Made by a program: the position numbers and the translations under genes. The notes beneath the pieces are model-generated. The model searched no databases, had not been told where the DNA came from, and was given only the letters and a program-made list of their open reading frames with translations. DNA of 45,248 bases, taken from assembly GCF_009695585.1 (NCBI RefSeq), contig NZ_VUNR01000026.1, positions 1-45,248 on the forward strand. The letters run 5' to 3'. Of this stretch, positions 39,649 to 45,248 are shown piece after piece. Within the stretch, counting starts at the first letter, position 1. Each line of letters starts with the position of its first letter. Source of the stretch: Anaerovibrio slackiae (lineage in GTDB: Bacteria > Bacillota > Negativicutes > Selenomonadales > Selenomonadaceae).

Positions 39649-39793
39649 CGTTATGAGGCTGTGAAGACGTCATGCTGTTGGGGATGAAGTTTTCCAATTT
39701 GTTAGTGGCTGGCAGGCAGCCTGGCACCTTGATGGGGATGCCGGTTTGGCTTGCCCTGGCAGCCTGGTAGGGAATAGAAGGATTTTGATTTAG

Positions 39794-40504
39794 ATGGAAA
39801 AAAAGCTGACACCGATTAAACTGGATAGTTATCAGCCTCTCAGGGAGGTTGTGTGTGAAACCCTGCGTGATGCCATCCGCAAGGGTGTGCTGGCACCTGG
39901 GGAAAGACTGATGGAAATTCAGCTTGCGGAGGAGCTGGGGGTGAGCCGTACCCCTGTACGTGAGGCTATACGCAAGCTGGAGCTGGAGGGCTACGTGATT
40001 ATGATGCCCCGGCGGGGTACTTATGTGGCGAATCTGTCCATCCGTGATGTGAATGAGGTTTTTGAAATCCGCACGTCATTGGACTCTCTTGCCAGCGGCC
40101 TGGCGGCGGAGCGCATTACGGATGAGGAGCTGGAGCATCTGCAGCGGCTCCTGGTATCTATTGGCGAGTATATCGAGGAAGGGGATATGGACAAAATCGT
40201 GGAGACTGACATGGAGTTCCATGATTTGCTGTATCAGGCCAGCCGCAATTCCCGGCTGGTGGGGATTATCTTCAATCTCAGGGAGCAGCTGACCCGCTTC
40301 CGCTCTACCTCCATGTCCTATCCTGGGCGCCTGAAGGCAACCCATGAGGAGCATTGCCGTATTGTGGAGGCAATAGCCAAGGGGGATGTGAAGGAGGCAC
40401 AGGCAGCTTCTGAGTACCATATGGAGCAGGCGGAGCATACCCTGCTTGCCAGCATGGAGGAGCTGAAGAAGAAGGCTGCTGCCAAGTCAGGGAAGCAGCA
40501 ATGA
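39794..40504 (+). CDS. GntR/FadR-family transcriptional regulator
   Basis: A 236-aa regulator. Residues 15-80 are the winged HTH (REVVCETLRDAIRKGVLAPGERL, LAEELGVSRTPVREAIRKLELEGYV). Residues 90-220 are the FCD ligand-binding helical domain, with EIRTSLDSLAS, ETDMEFHDLLY and the late THEEHCRIVEAI supplying the metal-binding His residues. FCD regulators usually sense small organic acids. GAAGGA lies upstream of the ATG. Position between ispE and glmU recurs in related bacteria, but the target is unknown. Confidence 0.9.
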   Translation: MEKKLTPIKLDSYQPLREVVCETLRDAIRKGVLAPGERLMEIQLAEELGVSRTPVREAIRKLELEGYVIMMPRRGTYVANLSIRDVNEVFEIRTSLDSLASGLAAERITDEELEHLQRLLVSIGEYIEEGDMDKIVETDMEFHDLLYQASRNSRLVGIIFNLREQLTRFRSTSMSYPGRLKATHEEHCRIVEAIAKGDVKEAQAASEYHMEQAEHTLLASMEELKKKAAAKSGKQQ

Positions 40505-40630
40505 TGTGATGATATAGTGGTATGATGGATGGCATTGTGATATTATGATATTATAATGCGATAAGATAATGATGTAATTACATAATGGGTAATTGATAAA
40601 AAATATTATGTGTGTTTTGGAGGCAATATA

Positions 40631-41995
40631 ATGCTGGATTTAGTTACCGTAATTTTGGCGGCAGGCAAGGGAACCCGTATGAAATCAAAGCTGCCGAAGG
40701 TTCTGCACAAGGCGGCTGGCAAGCCGATGCTGCAGCATGTGCTGGATGCTGCCAAGGGGGCAGGTGCCAAGCGCAATATTGTGGTTGTGGGCTTTGGCGG
40801 TGAGCAGGTAAAGGAAGCTATGGGTGACCAGGCTGAGTTCGTGGTGCAGGCAGAGCAGCTGGGCACAGGCCATGCTGTTCGCCAGGCGGAGCCTCTCCTG
40901 AAGGATGAGCAGGGAACCGTTGTGGTTCTCTGCGGCGATACGCCTCTTGTGACCTCTGATCTGATTGCCAAGCTTTACGAGGGACACAAGGCAGCCGGTG
41001 CCAAGGCTACCGTGCTGACTGCCATCATGCCTGATGCTACCGGCTATGGGCGCATTATCCGCACTGCGGAGGGGGATGTGGCCCGCATCGTGGAGCAGAA
41101 GGATGCTACCGAGGCAGAGCGCCAGGTGAAGGAGGTCAACTCCGGTATTTATTGCTTTGAGTGCCAGGATTTGTTTGCGGCCTTGGAAAAGGTTGGCTGC
41201 GACAATGCCCAGGGCGAGTATTATCTGCCGGATGTGCTGGGGATTCTCCGGGAGCAGGGGGAGAAAATCTGGGCTGTGGCCGCAGATGATTATGAGTCCA
41301 CCTTGGGCATCAATTCCCGGGTGCAGCTGGCCGGGGCAGAGAAAATCCTGCGCCGCCGCAAGAATATAGAGCTGATGGACAAGGGGGTTACCCTCATGGA
41401 TCCTGACAGCACTTTTGTGGATGCCGATGTGGAGGTTGGTGCAGATACGGTTATTTATCCGTTCACCTGGCTGGAAGGCAAAACAGTTGTAGGCGAGGGC
41501 TGCGAGATTGGCCCTAACAGCCGCTTTACCAATGCGCAGATTGGTGATAATGTGGCTGCCCAGTTTACCTATGGCCATGACTGCGTGATTGACAGCGGCG
41601 TTACCATGGGGCCTTATGTGCATATCCGCCCGAATTCCCATATCTTCAACGATGTGAAGATTGGCAATTTTGTGGAGGTAAAGAACTCCAATGTAGGCGT
41701 TGGCACCAAGCTGCCGCATTTGCAGTACATCGGTGATTCTGATGTGGGCTCCAACGTAAACCTGGGCTGCGGCACTGTTACTGTCAACTATGATGGCAAG
41801 CTGAAGCACCGCACGGTTATTGGCGATAATGCCTTTGTTGGCTGCAATACCAGCCTGGTGGCTCCTGTCAGCGTAGGCGAGGGAGCATATATCGGTGCAG
41901 GCTCCGTGATTACCAAGGATGTGCCTGCCGGGGAGCTGGCTATCGGCCGCGCAAGGCAGAAGGTGATTACCGGCTGGGCGGATAAGCGCAAGTAA
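40631..41995 (+). CDS. glmU: Bifunctional N-acetylglucosamine-1-phosphate uridyltransferase / glucosamine-1-phosphate acetyltransferase
   Basis: Makes UDP-N-acetylglucosamine for peptidoglycan and lipopolysaccharide. The N-terminal half (residues 1-230) is the pyrophosphorylase with LAAGKGTRMKSKLPKVLH, LCGDTPLV and VNSGIYCFE. The C-terminal half (residues 250-450) is a left-handed beta helix (hexapeptide repeats, for example VGEGCEIGPNSRF and VGVGTKLPHLQYIGDSDVG) with the acetyltransferase His in YGHDC-like and NYDGKLKHRT segments. TTGGAGG lies before the ATG at 40631. Length (454 aa) is normal. prs follows. Confidence 0.97.
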   Translation: MLDLVTVILAAGKGTRMKSKLPKVLHKAAGKPMLQHVLDAAKGAGAKRNIVVVGFGGEQVKEAMGDQAEFVVQAEQLGTGHAVRQAEPLLKDEQGTVVVLCGDTPLVTSDLIAKLYEGHKAAGAKATVLTAIMPDATGYGRIIRTAEGDVARIVEQKDATEAERQVKEVNSGIYCFECQDLFAALEKVGCDNAQGEYYLPDVLGILREQGEKIWAVAADDYESTLGINSRVQLAGAEKILRRRKNIELMDKGVTLMDPDSTFVDADVEVGADTVIYPFTWLEGKTVVGEGCEIGPNSRFTNAQIGDNVAAQFTYGHDCVIDSGVTMGPYVHIRPNSHIFNDVKIGNFVEVKNSNVGVGTKLPHLQYIGDSDVGSNVNLGCGTVTVNYDGKLKHRTVIGDNAFVGCNTSLVAPVSVGEGAYIGAGSVITKDVPAGELAIGRARQKVITGWADKRK

Positions 41996-42153
41996 TCAGG
42001 CGCAATTCAAGGGCAATTGCTGCCTGATGTATTTTGTTTATTTTGTGTATTGGGATATTCTGGTATATTTTTGTGTATTTTGGTATATTCAGCGCAAGCT
42101 GTTTATATATAAGAGGATAAGGAAAAAAGGAAATATTGGAGGCATTCAAAACA

Positions 42154-43116
42154 ATGAACGAAGCTGCAAACAATTTACGACTTCTGGCCGGCAACGCAAA
42201 TCCTGAGCTGGCAAAGGAAATTTCTGAACATCTCGGAATTCCGCTGGTTGATGCTCAGGTGGGCCATTTTAACAATGGTGAGATTCAGGTCATGATTAGT
42301 GAAAGTGTTCGTGGAAAAGACATCTTTATTATTCAGCCAACCTGTCAGCCTGTCAACGAGAACCTGATGGAGCTGCTGATTATGACAGATGCCTGCAAGC
42401 GCGCATCTGCCAAGAGCGTGACTGCAGTTGTGCCTTATTATGCATATGCTCGCCAGGACCGCAAGACCCGCGGCCGTGAGCCTATCTCTGCCAAGCTGGT
42501 GGCAAACCTCATGTCTGCTGCAGGCTTGAACCGCGTGGTGACCGTTGACCTGCATGCAGGCCAGATTCAGGGCTTCTTTGATATCCCTGTGGATCATCTG
42601 GCTGCTGCTCCTGCTTTGGCTGAGTATTTCCAGAGCCTGAACCTGGAGAATGTGGTTGTGGTATCTCCTGACCTGGGCGGTGTTACCCGTGCCCGCAACA
42701 TGGCTGACCTTTTGGGCACCAGCATTGCTATCGTTGAGAAGCGTCGTCCGCGCCCTGGCTGTGCCGAGGTTATGAACCTGATTGGCGATGTAAAGGGCAA
42801 GACCTGCATCATGATTGATGATATGGTTGATACTGCCGGTTCTCTCTGCGAGGGTGCCAAGGCTCTGATGAAGCTGGGTGCCAAGGATGTATATGCCTGC
42901 TGTTCCCATGGTATCCTGACGGACCCTGCAACCCAGAGGATTCAGGATTCCTGCATCAAGCAGCTCGTTATTACCAATACTATTCCGGTTGATCAGAAGA
43001 AGAAGTGCGATAAGATTATCAGCATTTCCCTTGCTCCGATGCTGGCTGATTTCATTAAGTGCATTTATGAGAACCAGCCTGTAAGCAATCTGTTCAACAA
43101 GAAGTGGGGCAAATAA
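42154..43116 (+). CDS. prs: Ribose-phosphate pyrophosphokinase
   Basis: Makes phosphoribosyl pyrophosphate from ribose 5-phosphate and ATP for purine, pyrimidine, His, Trp and NAD synthesis. Motifs: YYAYARQDRKTRGREPISAK, VDLHAGQIQGFF, the flexible loop VVSPDLGGVTRARNMAD, and the PRPP-binding MIDDMVDTAGSLCEGA. ATG 42154 lies 11 bases after GGAGG; a TTG reading from 42136 covers that site. Length (320 aa) is normal. The glmU-prs order is common in Firmicutes. Confidence 0.97.
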   Translation: MNEAANNLRLLAGNANPELAKEISEHLGIPLVDAQVGHFNNGEIQVMISESVRGKDIFIIQPTCQPVNENLMELLIMTDACKRASAKSVTAVVPYYAYARQDRKTRGREPISAKLVANLMSAAGLNRVVTVDLHAGQIQGFFDIPVDHLAAAPALAEYFQSLNLENVVVVSPDLGGVTRARNMADLLGTSIAIVEKRRPRPGCAEVMNLIGDVKGKTCIMIDDMVDTAGSLCEGAKALMKLGAKDVYACCSHGILTDPATQRIQDSCIKQLVITNTIPVDQKKKCDKIISISLAPMLADFIKCIYENQPVSNLFNKKWGK

Positions 43117-43187
43117 GTACGTAAGCAGATGAATATGTAAGCAGATGAATACGGCGATAGATGAATGTGGAAGCAGATAAATATGGC

Positions 43188-43323
43188 GGCAGGGCAGTGC
43201 CATTGCAGGCACGCTCTCGCTAGGCAATGAACCTAGCGGTACTAAGCTCTCACTGCGCCTTTGGCTTGTGAGTCGCTAAGTACCGAGGTTCATCAATCTG
43301 CCTGCAATGGCACATGCCCTGCC
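43188..43323. repeat. Long palindromic element, type C-like
   Basis: GGCAGGGCAGTGCCATTGCAGGC at the left pairs with TGCCTGCAATGGC at the right, and inner AACCTAGCGGTACTAAG with CTTAGTACCGAGGTT-like bases. The centre shares TCGCTAAG and CTCTCGCT with the elements at 5418-5650 and 12903-13089. It lies between prs and the aminotransferase gene; nothing else is seen there. Confidence 0.8.
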
Positions 43324-43482
43324 TCTTGTTCGTTGCCAGTCCGTTTCTAAGAAGCTTTAAGTTCTGTTAGTTCCTGGTTGGCAACTTGTTTGCTATTGGT
43401 ACAATTATTCTATTATTAATAGCGATATTGTTATGGGGCGATGTCCGATCGTCCCTTTTCTGTTTTCAGGGAGGGTATGTGC

Positions 43483-44649
43483 ATGGAATTTGCAAAGCGA
43501 ATGGAGCAGTTCGGGGAAGGAGTTTTTTCCCGGCTGGCCGAGATGAGAAAAAATCGTGTGGCAGAGGGAAAAGAGGTCTTTGACCTGAGCATCGGTGCGC
43601 CCAATATTCCTCCTGCCAAGAGGATTATGGAGGTCATGGCGAAGGCCGTCATGGAGCCGAAAAACTACGTCTATGCCATCAATGATACACAGGAGATGCT
43701 GCAGGCTGTGGCACAGTGGTATCAGAGGCGTTACGGTGTAACAATGGACGCAGACACGGAAATCTGTTCCCTGCTGGGCTCCCAGGACGGGCTTTCCCAT
43801 ATAGCATTGTCCATATTGGATGCCGGTGATGTGATGCTGGTGCCTGACCCTTGCTATCCGATTTTTGCTGATGGGCCGCGGCTTGCCGGGGCGGAGCTGT
43901 ACTACATGCCTCAGAAAAAGGAAAATGATTATGTCATCCAGCTGCAGGACATTCCGGAGGAAGTGGCGCAAAAAGCCAAGTTCATGCTGGTTTCTTATCC
44001 GAATAATCCTACGGCTGCCATGGCACCTGAGTCCTTTTATCATGAGCTGGTGGCATTTGCCAGAAAATATGATATTATCGTGCTCCATGACAATGCCTAC
44101 AGCGAGCTGGTATTTGATGGCAGAAGCTGGGGCAGCTTCCTGAGCATTCCGGGGGCAAAGGATGTAGGAGTGGAGTTCAATTCCCTGTCCAAGACCTACG
44201 GGCTTGCCGGAGCAAGAATTGGCTATTGCCTGGGCAACAGCAGGGTTGTCAGTATGCTGAAGACCTTGAAATCAAATATGGACTATGGCATGTTCCTGCC
44301 GATTCAGGCAGCAGCAGTGGAAGCTATTACAGGAGACCAGTCCGTGGTGGCAGAAACCAGGGCAGCCTATGAGCGGCGCCGGGATGTGCTTTGTGACGGC
44401 CTCATTGCCGCAGGATGGCAGATGGACAAGCCGCCGGGAACCATGTTCGTGTGGGCCCCGGTGCCGGAGCAGTATGCTGACTCGGAAAGCTTTGTCAGGG
44501 ATTTGCTGGACAAGACCGGCGTGCTGGTGACACCGGGCAGTGCCTTTGGCCCTTCCGGCGAGGGATATGTGCGCATGGCACTGGTACAGTCCGAGGAAGA
44601 TATGCAGCGGATTGTGGAGGCTGTGAAGCAGAGCGGGATTTTTGCTTAA
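43483..44649 (+). CDS. Class I/II aminotransferase (PLP-dependent)
   Basis: A 388-aa fold-type I aminotransferase of the aspartate/LL-diaminopimelate group. Features: LSIGAPNIPPAKRI near the start, SQDGLSHIALSILD, VSYPNNPTAA (Asn for the cofactor), LHDNAYSELVFDG (Asp/Tyr), the PLP lysine in SLSKTYGLAGARIGY, and the late carboxylate-binding Arg in GYVRMAL. It could make LL-diaminopimelate for the cell wall or serve aspartate or other amino acids; the sequence alone does not decide. ATG 43483 has GGGAGGG 8 bases upstream. A terminator follows. Confidence 0.92.
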   Translation: MEFAKRMEQFGEGVFSRLAEMRKNRVAEGKEVFDLSIGAPNIPPAKRIMEVMAKAVMEPKNYVYAINDTQEMLQAVAQWYQRRYGVTMDADTEICSLLGSQDGLSHIALSILDAGDVMLVPDPCYPIFADGPRLAGAELYYMPQKKENDYVIQLQDIPEEVAQKAKFMLVSYPNNPTAAMAPESFYHELVAFARKYDIIVLHDNAYSELVFDGRSWGSFLSIPGAKDVGVEFNSLSKTYGLAGARIGYCLGNSRVVSMLKTLKSNMDYGMFLPIQAAAVEAITGDQSVVAETRAAYERRRDVLCDGLIAAGWQMDKPPGTMFVWAPVPEQYADSESFVRDLLDKTGVLVTPGSAFGPSGEGYVRMALVQSEEDMQRIVEAVKQSGIFA

Positions 44650-44666
44650 AATAAATTTCTAATCAA

Positions 44667-44708
44667 ATAAAAAATCTGTTTGCGACTATTGCAAACAGAT
44701 TTTTTATT
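44667..44708 (+). terminator. Intrinsic terminator after the aminotransferase gene
   Basis: AAAAATCTGTTTGC and GCAAACAGATTTTT form a 14-bp stem with T and A runs. Its right arm contains the TTGCAA that serves as -35 box for the next transcript. Confidence 0.9.
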
Positions 44709-44717
44709 TGGTATAAT
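44689..44717 (+). promoter_or_regulatory. Promoter of the small toxin-like transcript
   Basis: TTGCAA (44689-44694), a 17-base spacer and TATAAT (44712-44717). The predicted start near 44723 coincides with the inverted repeat GGTGCTACC. Confidence 0.7.
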
Positions 44718-44723
44718 TTACTG

Positions 44724-44753
44724 GGTGCTACCAATACGGTAGGCGGTTAGCCC
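44724..44753. repeat. Left inverted repeat of the small-peptide locus
   Basis: GGTGCTACC...GGTTAGCCC is matched in inverted form at 44981-45005. The two copies lie at the 5' ends of the predicted sense and antisense transcripts, so both RNAs begin with nearly the same sequence. Confidence 0.8.
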
Positions 44754-44819
44754 TCTCCGGAGGGACTGTTACCCTCCGTTTACATAGAAACCTTGCAAAA
44801 GGAATCTCACGATGGAGGG
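44751..44819 (+). promoter_or_regulatory. Leader with ribosome-site sequestration
   Basis: A CCCTC-TCCG-GAGGG hairpin (44751-44764) is followed by CCCTCC (44772-44777), which can pair with the ribosome site GGAGGG (44814-44819). Two alternative structures could therefore hide or expose the start of the small peptide, as in known type I toxin mRNAs. Confidence 0.6.
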
Positions 44820-44830
44820 AAGTGATAGAC

Positions 44831-44935
44831 ATGTCAGTTGAAATCCTCGGCGTGCTCATCGGATCTTTGTGTCTGGTGATAGCCGCCATCCAGTTAGGAT
44901 ACACAATCGGCAAAGATATCCATAAACAAAAATAG
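44831..44935 (+). CDS. 34-residue hydrophobic peptide, type I toxin candidate
   Basis: The peptide starts MSVEILGVLIGSLCLVIAA, one membrane helix, and ends with a charged tail (TIGKDIHKQK), the layout of holin-like and Fst-type toxins. The ribosome site GGAGGG is 11 bases upstream and is covered by a complementary CCCTCC in the leader. It has its own promoter, and an antisense transcript with a good promoter runs towards it from 45013. Membrane depolarisation is the usual effect of such peptides; here it is inferred. A small membrane regulator is the alternative. Confidence 0.7.
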   Translation: MSVEILGVLIGSLCLVIAAIQLGYTIGKDIHKQK

Positions 44936-44971
44936 CCGCCTCACGTCCAAAGTTGAGCGGCTATCTTTGCC
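44932..44971. terminator. Terminator hairpin between the two convergent transcripts
   Basis: ATAGCCGC-CTCA pairs with TGAG-CGGCTAT. On the minus strand it is followed by a T-rich run and should end the antisense RNA. On the plus strand the T run is weak, so the sense RNA may read on to the terminator at 45047-45091. Confidence 0.7.
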
Positions 44972-44980
44972 AACCAACAC

Positions 44981-45005
44981 GGGCTAACCGTCTATCGGTA
45001 GCACC
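44981..45005. repeat. Right inverted repeat of the small-peptide locus
   Basis: GGGCTAACCG...CGGTAGCACC is the inverted partner of 44724-44753. Confidence 0.8.
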
Positions 45006-45019
45006 TTTTTTCAATTCCC

Positions 45020-45048
45020 ATTATACAACAAATGTAGTCACTTTTCAA
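45020..45048 (-). promoter_or_regulatory. Promoter of the antisense RNA
   Basis: On the minus strand TTGAAA (45043-45048), a 17-base spacer and TATAAT (45020-45025) form a near-consensus promoter reading towards the small-peptide gene. Confidence 0.75.
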
Positions 45049-45091
45049 TATCTGCCGGATTTTCTTTGGGAGCTGGCAGATATTATTTTTT
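45047..45091 (+). terminator. Intrinsic terminator
   Basis: AATATCTGCC and GGCAGATATT form a 10-bp stem followed by a T run. It is the likely end of the sense transcript if it passes the hairpin at 44932-44971. Confidence 0.75.
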
Positions 45092-45137
45092 GCTGAAAAC
45101 AGCGGCAGTGGGTACACTGCCGCTCAGACCGTAGACA

Positions 45138-45178
45138 AATATGGCAGCGAGTTATCCACACTCGCTGCCATATTTTTG
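45138..45178. terminator. Strong hairpin with TTATCCACA in its loop
   Basis: AAATATGGCAGCGAG and CTCGCTGCCATATTT form a perfect 15-bp stem followed by T bases. The loop is exactly TTATCCACA (45152-45160), the consensus DnaA box. A smaller hairpin (GCGGCAGTG / CACTGCCGC) lies at 45103-45124. No gene is visible between 45092 and 45248. Confidence 0.7.
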
Positions 45179-45248
45179 CCTTATAAAGTAGTTTGTATTT
45201 TATTTTTTCAAAAAAACTATTTTTGCCATGTACAGACGGCTTTTGCAG

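Larger units (their letters stand above)
44926..45013 (-). ncRNA. Convergent antisense RNA, type I antitoxin candidate
   Basis: From the promoter at 45020-45048 a leftward RNA would start near 45013 and begin GGUGCUACCGAUAG within a few bases. It would end at the hairpin TAGCCGCTCA / TGAGGCGGCTA followed by TTTTTGTTT (44925-44970). It overlaps the 3' part of the toxin transcript. A length near 85-90 bases matches known type I antitoxin RNAs. Confidence 0.55.

Overview
The window looks like a chromosomal segment of a diderm low-to-mid-GC Firmicute of the Negativicutes, probably near Selenomonas/Mitsuokella/Anaerovibrio. This is inferred from content only. Strong AGGAGG-type ribosome sites and Firmicute-like gene neighbourhoods (uvrB-uvrA, gntR-glmU-prs) sit beside an RND pump with a lipoprotein adaptor, which implies an outer membrane, and an ammonium channel fused to a PII domain. 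No rRNA, tRNA or CRISPR array was seen.

Layout. 1-5001 is an AT-rich accessory island bounded by 120-bp inverted repeats (118/120 identical). It holds a DUF4143 AAA ATPase, an XRE regulator, two small exported proteins and a three-part protein that may be a restriction-type nuclease. 4948-5650 is a run of three long imperfect palindromes; related palindromes recur at 12903-13216 and 43188-43323. Next come a peptide deformylase variant, a wreck of another DUF4143 ATPase, and a nitrosative-stress cluster (Crp/Fnr regulator, ferredoxin-type protein, cupin, ferredoxin, hybrid cluster protein Hcp). An IS605-type fragment follows, with an N-terminally deleted TnpB and an omega-RNA-like 3' end. After it lie a membrane-anchored DUF2939-like protein and the amt-PII fusion gene, which has a promoter and a leader terminator.

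15.5-20.6 kb is the nucleotide excision repair pair uvrB-uvrA. 20.9-29.5 kb is the most interesting accessory block. It has a uracil-DNA-glycosylase-like protein and a small acidic protein on the minus strand. Then come two TIGR02452/PARG-like proteins sharing an unknown C-terminal domain, with a macrodomain protein between them, a PHP phosphatase, a WYL regulator and the NMN amidohydrolase PncC. Together they suggest ADP-ribose removal, NAD salvage and DNA repair; no ADP-ribosyltransferase is visible. A half-site, GTACATCA, occurs upstream of the first PARG gene and as a palindrome upstream of the WYL gene.

29.5-30.1 kb is a RelB/YoeB-type toxin-antitoxin pair, followed by the RND pump and its adaptor (minus strand), malate dehydrogenase, a small unknown protein, tadA, a TPR protein, and a P1B-type ATPase derivative that has lost every catalytic aspartate motif. 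ispE, a GntR regulator, glmU and prs form a housekeeping run. The window ends with an aminotransferase and a compact type I toxin-antitoxin candidate: a 34-residue hydrophobic peptide with its own promoter, a sequestered ribosome site and a convergent antisense RNA with its own consensus-like promoter.
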